Shown in pieces: positions 18,320-27,209 of a stretch of DNA of 64,000 nt. Within the stretch, counting starts at the first letter, position 1; the number at the start of each line of letters is the position of its first letter. The stretch spans positions 618,760 to 682,759 of the forward strand of contig NZ_KB850072.1 in the NCBI RefSeq assembly GCF_000369525.1, given 5' to 3'. This stretch comes from Acinetobacter higginsii. Lineage in GTDB: Bacteria > Pseudomonadota > Gammaproteobacteria > Pseudomonadales > Moraxellaceae. The notes below the pieces were generated by a model. The model was not told the DNA's origin and searched no databases. It worked only from the letters and a program-made list of their open reading frames with translations. The position numbers and the translations under genes are program-made.

Positions 18320-18634
18320 TTAACTGGCAAGTTTTAAGGTAATGACACCCGTGACAATGACACCGACATAAAAAAACTTCTCCATGCTTTTTCGTTCACC
18401 CCAAAAGAAAATGCCCATTAAAATAGTACCGATCACACCAATACCCGTATAAACAGCATAAGAAATTGAAACATCAATATTTTTCATCGCCATATGCAAT
18501 AAAAACAGCGAAGCTGAAAGTGACACAATGTAGAGTGGAATCGCGGTTCGGTATTTTTTATGAATCAGGTCACGAATACTTTTCACGACAAATATTTCTA
18601 ATATCCCAGATGCAATTAACAATAGCCAGCTCAT
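18320..18634 (-). CDS. SMR-family transporter subunit B (paired, Gdx-like)
   Basis: A 104-residue four-helix small multidrug resistance protein. The membrane-embedded glutamate is in SGILEIFVVKS (E13). Helix 3 reads ISYAVYTGIGVIGTILMGIFFWGE, close to the YAVWTGIGAVGT signature of guanidinium exporters (Gdx/SugE). CGGAGA lies before the ATG, three bases after the stop of the partner gene. Two adjacent SMR genes usually encode a heterodimer of oppositely oriented subunits. The position downstream of agmatine deiminase suggests export of agmatine or another guanidino compound; the ligand is inferred. Confidence 0.85.
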   Translation of the reverse strand: MSWLLLIASGILEIFVVKSIRDLIHKKYRTAIPLYIVSLSASLFLLHMAMKNIDVSISYAVYTGIGVIGTILMGIFFWGERKSMEKFFYVGVIVTGVITLKLAS

Positions 18635-18637
18635 ATT

Positions 18638-18946
18638 TTAGTCTCCGATCTGTTTTAATTTGACCACACCAATAATGATCATCACAATTGCAATCAGCGA
18701 AATAAAATTGACTGGATTCTCAATAATATAAGTGTCAAATAGAAACGTTCCTAAGGTTCCAAGAACAACAAAAAATACATAGGCATAAGAGGGCTTCATT
18801 TTTTTTGCTGCTAAGAATAAAAATAGGAAACTTCCGACAATAAAGAAAACCGTAAATGACCATTCAAATAAGTTTCGAGAATATTTTAGGCCAATGGCCC
18901 AAAGTATTTCGAATGAACTCGCAATGAATAAATATAACCAAGCCAT
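18638..18946 (-). CDS. SMR-family transporter subunit A (paired, Gdx-like)
   Basis: A 102-residue four-helix SMR protein. Its N-terminus WLYLFIASSFEILWAIGLKYSR resembles SugE/Gdx (LEVVWAVGLKY), with the transport glutamate at E13. Helix 3 (PSYAYVFFVVLGTLGTFLFD) departs from the consensus, as expected for one half of an asymmetric heterodimer. GGTGAG is placed well before the ATG at 18946. It lies 51 bases downstream of aguA copy 2 and three bases upstream of subunit B, so the three genes form an operon. Confidence 0.85.
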   Translation of the reverse strand: MAWLYLFIASSFEILWAIGLKYSRNLFEWSFTVFFIVGSFLFLFLAAKKMKPSYAYVFFVVLGTLGTFLFDTYIIENPVNFISLIAIVMIIIGVVKLKQIGD

Positions 18947-18997
18947 AAGAACTCACCGTAAGTAGATTAATGAACAAATAAGCAATCCGTGCAGATG

Positions 18998-20089
18998 CTA
19001 TTTGGGAATTTGCTGGGTAATACAATGAATATTGCCGCCACCTAATAAGATTTCTCTCGCAGGAACGCCAGTGATTTGATAATCAGGATACATTTTGTGG
19101 AACAAAATATAGGCTTGATCATCAGTTCTTTCATCCAATAAGGGAAAGATAATCTGCTGATTACTGATCAGATAATTCACATATGATCCCGCTAAACGAT
19201 TACCTTCAAAACGTTCAATGGCATTGCCTTTTTCAACATCAATGGTTTCATTTTCACTGGCATACAAAGGTCCTGGCGCGGGTAATTTCCACACCTTCAG
19301 TTTCCTGCCTTTTGCATCAGTTACTGATTCGAGAATGTCTAATGCCTGTCTTGAACTTGCATATTGTGGATCATTCTGATCATCTGTCCAATGTAGTGCC
19401 ACTTCGCCTGGACGGACAAAGCAACACATGTTGTCGATATGCCCATCGGTCTCATCGTTATACACACCCAATGGCAACCAAATGAATTTCTCAATACCAA
19501 GTAAGGTGGAAAGTTCATGCTCAATCTGCGCTTGCGTCATTTCTGGATTACGATTGGGATGCAGTAGACACTCTTTGGTTGTTAATAATGTGCCTTCGCC
19601 ATCGACATGAATGGCACCACCTTCTAAGACCATGCCAGACTGATGTAATGGGATGGAATGAAAATGGGCGACCTGACTGGCAACCTCAAGATCTTTATCC
19701 CAATTATCATACAAGCCACCATTTTCACCACCCCATGCATTAAAGACCCAATCAACAGCGACATTATTGTCTGCTGGATCTTTCACGATGGTTGGTCCGG
19801 TATCTCTCATCCATGCATCATCACTTTCAATTTCAACTAAGGTGACATGGGCGGGAATCGTGGCTTTTGCTTTATTCATTTCAGCATGGGGAACCGCCAT
19901 AAATACCGGTGTGGTTTTAGAAATCGCTTCAGCGACTTTGGCAAAGGCTTGCTGTGCAGGCAATGCACCTTGTCTCCAGTTATCGGTACGATAAGGCCAA
20001 ATCATCCAAACACATTGTTGTGGCGTCCATTCAGCGGGCATTTTATACATATGATTTTTCATGTGCTTAAACTTCATATCAGGTTTCAT
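18998..20089 (-). CDS. aguA: Agmatine deiminase, copy 2
   Basis: A 363-residue agmatine deiminase with the same motifs as copy 1: [59 protein letters not shown] and [11 protein letters not shown] with C356. The two proteins are alike throughout and nearly identical over the last 85 residues. It heads an operon with the SMR pair, unlike copy 1, which follows an importer. This suggests a different role: copy 1 for growth on agmatine, copy 2 perhaps for detoxification coupled to export. The exact start is uncertain because three in-frame ATGs follow the first within 14 codons. Confidence 0.93.
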   Translation of the reverse strand: MKPDMKFKHMKNHMYKMPAEWTPQQCVWMIWPYRTDNWRQGALPAQQAFAKVAEAISKTTPVFMAVPHAEMNKAKATIPAHVTLVEIESDDAWMRDTGPTIVKDPADNNVAVDWVFNAWGGENGGLYDNWDKDLEVASQVAHFHSIPLHQSGMVLEGGAIHVDGEGTLLTTKECLLHPNRNPEMTQAQIEHELSTLLGIEKFIWLPLGVYNDETDGHIDNMCCFVRPGEVALHWTDDQNDPQYASSRQALDILESVTDAKGRKLKVWKLPAPGPLYASENETIDVEKGNAIERFEGNRLAGSYVNYLISNQQIIFPLLDERTDDQAYILFHKMYPDYQITGVPAREILLGGGNIHCITQQIPK

Positions 20090-20711
20090 TGATCCGATAT
20101 TAGTTCAGATATTTTGAATGTTAAATAAAGGAGCTATCAGTTTTTTTGAAATCTCAAGGTTTAAATACTGGTTAAATTGCCGATTTAAAGAAAACGGAAA
20201 AATAAAATAAATAAAGATATGAATGAGTTGACGCGAGTTCGAAGAAGCATAAAAACAGAGTTTGTTTTCTAAGCAATGGAAAATAACTTATGAATAAATG
20301 ACCTAAAATGTATAAGAAAATGAAGAAACTAGTACTATTTTTATCTCACGAATAGGTAGCTGTATTGGGCTACAGAGAAAGAACAATAGAGAGTGTATAT
20401 ATGCATGATGTGTAGAATAAAAACGACTCATCAATCATCCAAGCTCATTATGTGCGAAATACCTGTTTGAATAGGGTTAGATGATCTATGTTATGTATCA
20501 TCAGATAGATTTAAGATTTATATTTAACTTTAAAATAAATTTATAATTTTGTCCTAATCTGTTTTTATTTTATGTTTAATTTGTTGGTTAGGCATTTAGC
20601 CTGTTTTATCGTATAAAGAAAAGACTGTATTGTTAATTTATTAGGTTTTTCATGTCCACTTAATGCGGGCAATTTTTAATATGATCTTCCTTTTGTTCAT
20701 GAGAATTGATA
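20090..20711. other. AT-rich gap, no gene seen
   Basis: About 620 bases upstream of both aguA copy 2 and the small gene at 20712. It is clearly more AT-rich than the flanks. I see no coding frame, tRNA or clear repeat. It must hold the promoter of the aguA-SMR operon. Confidence 0.5.
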
Positions 20712-20984
20712 GTGAAGAAATGGGTATGTAAGAATTGTGGTTTATATAAGAAAGTTATTCCAAGTAGTATTAAGTCAGGACGAAAAGTTTTTTTTATACA
20801 TGATGCTGATAATATCGGTAAGCTAAATAAAATAATAAGTAAAGGAACCGTTGTCAGCCGTAATCAAGATGTTTTGATCATACTGAGTGAAGGCGTTTTA
20901 TTCATGATTAAAGACAGCGATGTCTATCCAGAAGATGCACCAGTATATTTTGTCTATAACATGTTTGGGACGTGTGAATGTTAA
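20712..20984 (+). CDS. Hypothetical protein with cysteine motifs
   Basis: A 90-residue protein I do not recognise. It starts with a basic WVCKNCG stretch (one CxxC) and ends with GTCEC, so the four cysteines could bind a metal. The middle contains two short beta-like repeats (DVLIILSEGVLFMIKD). No signal peptide or membrane segment is seen. The GTG at 20712 follows GAGA by seven bases; a TTG six bases upstream is also possible. It is AT-rich, isolated and of uncertain expression. Confidence 0.5.
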   Translation: MKKWVCKNCGLYKKVIPSSIKSGRKVFFIHDADNIGKLNKIISKGTVVSRNQDVLIILSEGVLFMIKDSDVYPEDAPVYFVYNMFGTCEC

Positions 20985-21242
20985 GTACTTTATTGGCTTT
21001 ATTTTAGCTAAAATTATGGTTTTTATGCGTTTTATAGGGATAGAAATTGGCACAGAAAGTCAAATTAAAGACGCAGCGTCAAGATAAATCATCGGTAGTC
21101 TATATAATGCTCAGGAAAGTAGTCCCGAAACTTATATCAATAAGCAGCTATATAGCACTATTCAGGTTTTGATTTAATTCTGAGTGAAGCTGGTTTTATA
21201 TTACATAATTTTCGGGTGAGACGATGAGAAGGATGATGTCGA

Positions 21243-21698
21243 ATGCCCAAATTTGTTGTAATGAAACAAAGCTTTAATGCACCAGTAGACCTTATTTTTC
21301 ATCTTTTTTCAAAACATCGAACCTTTAATACGGTTTTATGGCCGCTACAATCGGTTGTGATTAAAGCTTCTACGGATGATCACAATACAGATGGGGTGGG
21401 TTCAATACGAAAGATGGGCCTCGGGGTATTTAAACCGATTCAAGAAGAGATCACACAGAGTTTGCCCAATCAGATGATTGAATATCAAATGCTAAAGAAT
21501 TGCTTATTCAGTTATCATTTGGGGCGATTGGAGTTTGAAGAATCAGATGGACATACCCATTTGACTTATACCATCTGGTTAGAGAGCAAAGTCCCATTCC
21601 TTACAGAAATAACCTTGATGCAGTTGCAGACCTCGGCAAACCATGGGCTAAAGAAAATTGCAGCTAAAATTAACCAGTTTCAAATTAAGGCCTTGTAG
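21243..21698 (+). CDS. SRPBCC-family protein
   Basis: A 151-residue protein whose start (FVVMKQSFNAPVDLIFHLFSKHRTFNTVLWP) and alternating strands fit the START/SRPBCC (polyketide cyclase-like) fold, a small cavity that binds hydrophobic ligands. GAAGGATG precedes the ATG. It lies 119 bases upstream of an SDR gene on the same strand. No catalytic residues can be assigned and the ligand is unknown. Confidence 0.7.
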   Translation: MPKFVVMKQSFNAPVDLIFHLFSKHRTFNTVLWPLQSVVIKASTDDHNTDGVGSIRKMGLGVFKPIQEEITQSLPNQMIEYQMLKNCLFSYHLGRLEFEESDGHTHLTYTIWLESKVPFLTEITLMQLQTSANHGLKKIAAKINQFQIKAL

Positions 21699-21817
21699 CC
21701 AAGTGAGTAGCTGATAAAAAATAGAAAACAGCATAAGTTTGATCGCGATAGGTTATAGCTACTGTAGGATAAGTAAATCGACAGATTTGAAATGGTATTC
21801 TGATCAAGGAGAAAGCA

Positions 21818-22627
21818 ATGGATGTAATGGAAAAGACCATCATTATTACGGGTGCTTCAAGTGGGATTGGTGAACAGGCTGCCATACAACTGGCGCAAGC
21901 AGGGGCTACAGTTTGTCTGATTGCGCGTCGTTTAGATGAATTACAAAGAATTCAAACCGGCATTCAGGCTCAAGGGGGACGAGTCTTTATTTATCAGGCT
22001 GATTTGACTGATGTAGAACAAGCACAAAGTTGTATTGCTCAGATTCTAGCTGAACATCAGAACATTGATGTTCTGGTGAATAATGCAGCCCGTTCCATTC
22101 GCCGTCCGATTCTTGAATCGCTTGATCGTCTACATGACTATACGCGTACCATGCAGATTAATTATTTTGCAGCAGTCAATCTGACGCTGGGATTATTGCC
22201 GCATTTTTTGGCCAATGGCGCAGGGCATATTGTCAATATCTCGACCATGTCCACTCAAGTGCCAATTCCGTTGTTCTCAGCTTATCTCGCGAGTAAATCT
22301 GCACTCGAGTCTTTTTCCCGTTCATTATCCATGGAACTGAAAGATAAAGGCATTGATGTCAGTATTGTGTATTTTCCAATGGTCAGAACGCCAATGTCAT
22401 CCAAGACCGCAATCTACAAACACATGAAAATGTTAGATACACCTGCTGCTGCAGGTTGGATTGTGAAAGCGATTCAAGAAAAATCCTATCGGGTTAGTAG
22501 TAAAACAGGTTTGGTTGCCAATGCAGTATTGAATACAGTACCTACATGGATGATGAATTTGTCGCGTCCTTTATTCGATGCAATGGATAAACGTTTAAAA
22601 AATAAATTAAAGACAGATCAAACCTGA
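21818..22627 (+). CDS. SDR-family oxidoreductase
   Basis: A 269-residue classical SDR: ITGASSGIGEQAA at the N-terminus, NNAARSIRRP after beta-4, and STMSTQVPIPLFSAYLASK with Ser, Tyr and Lys. After beta-2 the residues are ARR, which suggests NADP(H). The C-terminal region (VANAVLNTVPTWMMNLSRPLFDAMDKRLK) is longer than average and may be a membrane-associating helix. This form is common in SDRs that act on lipids or ketones. AAGGAG is placed well before the ATG. A strong terminator follows. Confidence 0.85.
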   Translation: MDVMEKTIIITGASSGIGEQAAIQLAQAGATVCLIARRLDELQRIQTGIQAQGGRVFIYQADLTDVEQAQSCIAQILAEHQNIDVLVNNAARSIRRPILESLDRLHDYTRTMQINYFAAVNLTLGLLPHFLANGAGHIVNISTMSTQVPIPLFSAYLASKSALESFSRSLSMELKDKGIDVSIVYFPMVRTPMSSKTAIYKHMKMLDTPAAAGWIVKAIQEKSYRVSSKTGLVANAVLNTVPTWMMNLSRPLFDAMDKRLKNKLKTDQT

Positions 22628-22651
22628 TAATTGAAGTCTGAAAATCTAAAC

Positions 22652-22678
22652 AAAAAAGCAGCTTTCGCTGCTTTTTTG
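22652..22678. terminator. Bidirectional terminator
   Basis: AAAAAAGCAGC and GCTGCTTTTTT arms with a 4-base loop, between the convergent SDR and IclR genes. Confidence 0.85.
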
Positions 22679-22685
22679 TTATCCC

Positions 22686-23498
22686 TTAATAGATAAATTT
22701 AGAAATCTTATCTGCACTCTGAATCACTGTTTCAGCGATTTCATTTCTAAAATAATGTTCATCATAACTGCCTAATGGGCAACTGACAGAGAGTACCGCC
22801 GCCATTTGATGGGTAGATTGTTTAAAAATCGGTGCAGCACAGGCCGCCATATCGTGATTGTAATGTCCCCAGCTGACCATGGAACGTTGGGTTTTGACAA
22901 AACTGAGGCGTTGTAACAGCTCCTTGAGGTTTTTAGGGGTGAGTTCTGAGAATGTATCCCATTGATTAAAGTTTTTATAACGGTCACGAATTTCCGTTTC
23001 GCTGAGATCTGCCAACATCATTTGTCCAATCACGGTGGCATGTGCGGGCCAGCGCGTACCTAGGCCAATATTGCTGGTAAAGGTGCCATTCGATTGAATG
23101 TTATTGATAAAGACAATATGCGTGCCTTCCAAAATGGATAAATGCACCGCCAGTTGGGTTTGATCACGCAGTTCTTTCATCAACGGCGTAGCTAAATCTA
23201 ATAAGGATTGTTTAGACAAACTATTAAAGCCGAGCTCCATCACCTTCGAATCGAGTGCATAGGTCTTTTGTGACGCCTTGCGTAGAAAGCCGCATGATTC
23301 CAGTGTGTAGATCAGTCGAAAGGCACTGGAACGGTTAACATCGAGAACTTCGGCAATTTCAGTAATGGTCATTTCTTGGGTTTGTTGATTAAAGGCTTGC
23401 AAAATTGCCAAGCCACGCACTAAGCCAGGGACTAAATAGCGATCATCATTTTTTGTCAGTTCAGATTCTTGAGAGTCTGTTTCAATGCTCGAATTCAT
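22686..23498 (-). CDS. IclR-family transcriptional regulator
   Basis: A 270-residue regulator. Residues about 22-85 form the winged helix (LVPGLVRGLAILQAF, EMTITEIAEVLDVNRSSAFRLIYTLESCGFL), and the rest is the IclR effector domain. IclR proteins in Acinetobacter (PobR, PcaU) respond to aromatic acids. This gene is divergent from the Rieske operon at 23766, so it most likely controls that operon through an aromatic inducer. Two copies of a GTTT-N8-AAAC palindrome lie in the shared 267-bp gap. Confidence 0.92.
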   Translation of the reverse strand: MNSSIETDSQESELTKNDDRYLVPGLVRGLAILQAFNQQTQEMTITEIAEVLDVNRSSAFRLIYTLESCGFLRKASQKTYALDSKVMELGFNSLSKQSLLDLATPLMKELRDQTQLAVHLSILEGTHIVFINNIQSNGTFTSNIGLGTRWPAHATVIGQMMLADLSETEIRDRYKNFNQWDTFSELTPKNLKELLQRLSFVKTQRSMVSWGHYNHDMAACAAPIFKQSTHQMAAVLSVSCPLGSYDEHYFRNEIAETVIQSADKISKFIY

Positions 23499-23587
23499 CA
23501 GTTTAATTTTCCTACAAAAAAATGCAAATCATAAAAATTTAATTTTCTTAGAATTCTATTCTAACTGCAAAGCATAACGAAAAGATA

Positions 23588-23603
23588 GTTTTATATATGA
23601 AAC
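23588..23603. promoter_or_regulatory. Proposed IclR operator 1
   Basis: GTTTTATATATGAAAC, a near-perfect 16-bp palindrome 90 bases upstream of the IclR start. It matches the site at 23734 in 15 of 16 positions. Confidence 0.55.
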
Positions 23604-23733
23604 AAAATTTCCTAAGTAAAACGTAAAAGAATGTGTGATAAATATCAAATTAATGATTTTTAAAGATTTATATTGTTTGACATAAAAAACAGCATCGGAG
23701 TATTCTTTATTAAAGTTTGTTATATCAAATATT

Positions 23734-23749
23734 GTTTTATATATAAAAC
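23734..23749. promoter_or_regulatory. Proposed IclR operator 2
   Basis: GTTTTATATATAAAAC, a perfect 16-bp palindrome ending 16 bases before the ferredoxin ATG. Binding here would block transcription of the operon near its start. Confidence 0.55.
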
Positions 23750-23765
23750 AAATGAGGATGCAAGG

Positions 23766-24071
23766 ATGAGTTGGATCTCAGTTTGTCAGCAAGACGACGT
23801 GACCGAAGACGAGCCGAAAGCCATTGAAGTCGACGGTAAGAAAATTGGCGTATTTTTCATCGATGATCATTATTTTGCCATCGAGAATGTTTGCCCACAT
23901 GCCTTTGCTTTGTTAACAGAAGGCTTTATCGAAGATCAAACAGTGGAATGTCCATTGCATGAGGCGATCTTTGATATCCAGACAGGTGAGTTGAAGAGTG
24001 GACCAGGATGCCGTGATTTGTGCACCTATCCTGTACGTGTTGAAGGGCAGGACGTTCAAATTCAACTATAA
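23766..24071 (+). CDS. Rieske [2Fe-2S] ferredoxin
   Basis: A 101-residue soluble Rieske ferredoxin. The cluster ligands are C43-x-H45 (NVCPHAFAL) and C62-x2-H65 (ECPLHEAIFD). The fold matches BphF/MocE-type ferredoxins that carry electrons from an NADH-dependent reductase to a Rieske oxygenase. An open frame extends 31 codons upstream, but the ATG at 23766, preceded by GAGG and AAGG, gives the family length. It is the first gene of the catabolic operon; the matching reductase is at 27210 and the oxygenase at 24414. Confidence 0.9.
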   Translation: MSWISVCQQDDVTEDEPKAIEVDGKKIGVFFIDDHYFAIENVCPHAFALLTEGFIEDQTVECPLHEAIFDIQTGELKSGPGCRDLCTYPVRVEGQDVQIQL

Positions 24072-24096
24072 GTCTTATTTATAAGGATGGAATCTC

Positions 24097-24396
24097 ATGG
24101 AAACATTTAATAAGAAGCTAGCGAACTGGATTCATGCCACGCCAGCGACTGAAGCAGGGATTAACAATATTCAGATACCAGGTCAGGCAGAGCTTCTGGT
24201 TTGGCAGACACGCTATAAAGCGCCAACGGCCTATGAGCAAGATTTTGTTCAGTACTTAATTAAAGCCTTTGCAGCAGGTGTAACAGAACTTGGTGATTTA
24301 GTGCAGTCTTTAAATCAACAAGGCTTCCGTTGTGAATCTGGTGAGCTTTGGACTTCTGAAACCTTCTCAGAAGAAATGCAACGTTTAGGTTATTAA
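24097..24396 (+). CDS. Small recombinase-like HTH-domain protein of the Rieske operon
   Basis: A 99-residue protein without signal or membrane segment. The C-terminal half (AGVTELGDLVQSLNQQGFRCESGELWTSETFSEEMQRLGY) looks like the helix-turn-helix region of recombinases. I recall such proteins being annotated as recombinase-like HTH-domain proteins next to Rieske oxygenases. It sits between the ferredoxin and the oxygenase with short gaps, so it is probably an accessory subunit or local regulator, not a recombinase. Function not known. Confidence 0.6.
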   Translation: METFNKKLANWIHATPATEAGINNIQIPGQAELLVWQTRYKAPTAYEQDFVQYLIKAFAAGVTELGDLVQSLNQQGFRCESGELWTSETFSEEMQRLGY

Positions 24397-24413
24397 TTCA
24401 AGGAAGAATAGTG

Positions 24414-25481
24414 ATGAACGCAGCAGTATCAGTAACACCGAGTGTAGAAGAATATTTGGATTTAGGTTTACGTGACCAATGGCATCCAGTGCTAGCAAGC
24501 TGGGAAGTGGCGGCGAATCCTGTCGGGATTACCCGTTTAGGCGAAAATATCGTGGTTTGGCGTGATGCGGAAGGTCAGATTCATGCTTTGGAAGATCGTT
24601 GTCCGCATCGTGGCGCACGTCTTTCTTTAGGTTGGAATCTGGGCAATCGTGTTGCTTGCTGGTATCACGGGGTTGAAGTCCGTCATGATGGCGTGGTGGA
24701 AGATGTGCCTGCGGTACATGACTGTCCAATGAAAGGCACGTCATGTGTCAAAAGCTATCCTGTGATTGAGCAGCATGGTGCAATTTTCATGTGGTTCGGT
24801 ATCGATGCCAATGAAGCGCCTAAGCCGCTAGATTTTCCTGAACAACTGGCAAGTGAAGAATGGAGTTCATTCTTATGTCAGGCGGACTGGAAAGTAAATC
24901 ATCAGTATGCGATTGATAATGTGATGGACCCGATGCACGGCAGCTATTTGCATTGCACATCACACTCAATGGCAGAGGGTGATCGTACGGCAGAAATGAA
25001 ACATCGTTCAACGCCCAATGGTTTTATTTTTGAAAAAGAAGGCCAAGTCGGTGTGAATTTTGACTGGGTTGAATATGCCAATACCGGTGCGAGCTGGTTA
25101 CGTCTTTCGATTCCGTATCGTAAAGATTTTGGCCCAGGTGGCGAATTCTGGATTGTCGGTTATGCAACGCCAATTGATGAAAAAAATACCCGTGTATTCT
25201 TCTGGCGCTGTCGTAAAGTCAGTGGCTGGCAACGTAATGTCTGGCGTTTCTTGTATCGTAACCATTTAGAAAAATTGCATTGGGATGTGTTGGAGCAAGA
25301 TCGGATTATTTTAGAACATCTTGCACCGAATGCACGTCAACACGAATTTCTCTATCAACATGATGTCGGTCTCTCTCGTTTGCGCCGTTTAATGAAAAAA
25401 GAAGCGGAAAAACAGTTAAAGAAAATTGCAGCACTCAATAGCTCAAACCGTATTGAGATGCAGGAAGAAGTCCATGGTTAA
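24414..25481 (+). CDS. Aromatic-ring-hydroxylating oxygenase, Rieske alpha subunit
   Basis: A 355-residue Rieske non-heme iron oxygenase. The Rieske ligands are C63/H65 (CPHRGARL) and C82/H85 (CWYHGVEV). The mononuclear iron site is in DNVMDPMHGSYLH, with the H-x4-H pair. The protein is shorter than the biphenyl/naphthalene type, and no beta-subunit gene is present, so it belongs with the alpha-only oxygenases (VanA/phthalate group), which mono- or dihydroxylate or O-demethylate aromatics. GTG at 24411 and ATG at 24414 both follow AAGGAAG; the ATG has better spacing. The 3' end overlaps the next gene by eight bases. Confidence 0.9.
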   Translation: MNAAVSVTPSVEEYLDLGLRDQWHPVLASWEVAANPVGITRLGENIVVWRDAEGQIHALEDRCPHRGARLSLGWNLGNRVACWYHGVEVRHDGVVEDVPAVHDCPMKGTSCVKSYPVIEQHGAIFMWFGIDANEAPKPLDFPEQLASEEWSSFLCQADWKVNHQYAIDNVMDPMHGSYLHCTSHSMAEGDRTAEMKHRSTPNGFIFEKEGQVGVNFDWVEYANTGASWLRLSIPYRKDFGPGGEFWIVGYATPIDEKNTRVFFWRCRKVSGWQRNVWRFLYRNHLEKLHWDVLEQDRIILEHLAPNARQHEFLYQHDVGLSRLRRLMKKEAEKQLKKIAALNSSNRIEMQEEVHG

Positions 25482-26238
25482 TGTCGCACTGTTGCAGGAC
25501 AAAAAAGTCCTTGTCACAGGTGCGGCAAGAGGCTTGGGACGAGACTTTGCTCAGGCGATTGCGGAAGCAGGTGCGCATGTGGTCATGGCAGATGTCTTGA
25601 CAGATCTGGTGCAAAGCGAAGCAACAGCATTGCGGGCACAAGGTTTAAGTGTTGATGCAGTCAGCATTGACCTTGCAAATGCGAACTCGATTGAAAAGGC
25701 GGTTCAACAGGCCGCTGAGCATTTAGGTGGCATCGATGGTTTGGTGAATTGTGCTGCACTTGCAACCAATGTGGGTGGCAAAAGCATGATGGATTATGAC
25801 GCTGATCTTTGGGATCGTGTCATGAACATTAATGTGAAAGGGACTTGGCTAGTGACCAAGGCTGCGGTGCCTTATCTCAGCGAATCGAATGCAGGCAAAA
25901 TCATCAATGTCGCTTCGGATACCGCCTTATGGGGAGCACCGAATTTGATGGCCTATGTGGCAAGCAAAGGTGCCTTGACTGCAATGACGCGTTCCATGGC
26001 GAGAGAACTTGGACCATTCAATATCTGTATTAACACGCTGTCACCAGGCTTAACTTTGGTTGAAGCAACAGCTTATGTGCCGCAAGAACGCCATGATTTA
26101 TATGTGAATGGTCGTGCGATTCAACGTCAGCAATTACCACAGGATTTGAACGGAACAGCCCTTTATTTACTATCAGATTTGTCCTCGTTTGTGACAGGAC
26201 AGAATATTCCAGTAAATGGCGGTTTTGTCTTTAATTAA
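25474..26238 (+). CDS. SDR-family dehydrogenase (possible cis-diol dehydrogenase)
   Basis: A 254-residue classical SDR: VTGAARGLGRDFAQA, an aspartate after beta-2 (MADVLTD, NAD preference), NCAALATN, and the active site ASDTALWGAPNLMAYVASK with Ser, Tyr and Lys. The ATG at 25474 follows AGGAAG and lies within the end of the oxygenase gene, which indicates translational coupling. In this position it would oxidise the oxygenase product, for example a cis-dihydrodiol to a catechol; that is inference from gene order. Confidence 0.85.
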   Translation: MVNVALLQDKKVLVTGAARGLGRDFAQAIAEAGAHVVMADVLTDLVQSEATALRAQGLSVDAVSIDLANANSIEKAVQQAAEHLGGIDGLVNCAALATNVGGKSMMDYDADLWDRVMNINVKGTWLVTKAAVPYLSESNAGKIINVASDTALWGAPNLMAYVASKGALTAMTRSMARELGPFNICINTLSPGLTLVEATAYVPQERHDLYVNGRAIQRQQLPQDLNGTALYLLSDLSSFVTGQNIPVNGGFVFN

Positions 26239-26249
26239 GGAGTAATCTC

Positions 26250-27182
26250 ATGATTACAGGGATTGAGATTTTAAAGTTTGGCGTTGAAGACAGAGCTGCT
26301 TCGAATAAATTTTTGGCAGATTTCGGTCTCAAGCAAAGTCAGTCAGATATTGAAGGGACAGATCTTTACCAGACACAAAATGGCAGCAAGATTTACTTAT
26401 TTGATTGTGATGATCATCGTTTACCTAAAGCAATCGAGTCAGGTTCAACTTTACGTGAAGTGACTTGGGGGCTAGATGATGCGGCACAGGATTTGGCAAA
26501 TTTAGCACTTCGTCTGAATGATGTGGAGGGTTATCAAGCCAGTACGGATATGGTGCAATGCATAGATCCAAATGGTATGACCATCCGTTTTCAAAAGAGT
26601 TTTACCCAAGAGCTGCCTGCATTAAAAACAGAAGGCATTAACCAGTACGGCAATGTACAACGTGTCAATGCAGCAAGTCCTGTATATGACAAAGGACAAC
26701 CTGTTGCGATTGGACATGTGGTTTTTTTCACGCCTGATTTAGCAAAGACGGAACAGTTCTATATTGAAAAGCTTGGTTTCTTCTTATCAGATGCTTATCG
26801 CAATCGTGGTGCATTCTTACGCTGTCGCGGTAAAGGTTTCCACCACGACCTGTTCTTGCTTTCAGTACCAAATAAACCTGCTGGACTCAATCACGTTGCA
26901 TTCGTCGTTCGTGATATCCATGAGGTGATTGGTGGTGGATTGCACATGAACCGTTCTGACTGGTCGACTTTCATTGGCCCAGGACGTCATCCGATTTCTT
27001 CAGCTTACTTCTGGTATGTCAATTCACCGCTTGGTGGCGCATTTGAGTATTACACCAACGATGACTACCTGACTGAAGAATGGCAACCACGTATCGAAGA
27101 ACATCGTCTGGAACTCTTTACAGAATGGGCGATTGAAGGCGGTCTGGATGATCATACCCGTCGTCAGGTTAAACCTGCATAA
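26250..27182 (+). CDS. VOC-family extradiol-type dioxygenase
   Basis: A 310-residue two-domain vicinal-oxygen-chelate protein of the size of type I extradiol dioxygenases. The N-terminal domain (about 1-130) is degenerate. The C-terminal domain carries the likely iron ligands: His in VAIGHVVFF, His in GLNHVAFVV and Glu in GGAFEYY. Such enzymes open catechols next to the hydroxyls (meta cleavage). AAGGAG is placed well before the ATG. The alpha/beta hydrolase at 30275 would suit the ring-opened product. The substrate is unknown. Confidence 0.85.
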   Translation: MITGIEILKFGVEDRAASNKFLADFGLKQSQSDIEGTDLYQTQNGSKIYLFDCDDHRLPKAIESGSTLREVTWGLDDAAQDLANLALRLNDVEGYQASTDMVQCIDPNGMTIRFQKSFTQELPALKTEGINQYGNVQRVNAASPVYDKGQPVAIGHVVFFTPDLAKTEQFYIEKLGFFLSDAYRNRGAFLRCRGKGFHHDLFLLSVPNKPAGLNHVAFVVRDIHEVIGGGLHMNRSDWSTFIGPGRHPISSAYFWYVNSPLGGAFEYYTNDDYLTEEWQPRIEEHRLELFTEWAIEGGLDDHTRRQVKPA

Positions 27183-27209
27183 GTACAGATCAGGCAGGGA
27201 GAACAAGCT

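Noticed and set aside
20090..20711. AT-rich gap as a horizontally acquired island edge
   Set aside because: No integrase, direct repeats or tRNA nearby; low GC alone is common in Acinetobacter intergenic DNA.
24097..24396. Recombinase-like HTH as a sign of a mobile element
   Set aside because: No catalytic domain, no terminal repeats and no target duplication; the gene is embedded in a metabolic operon.
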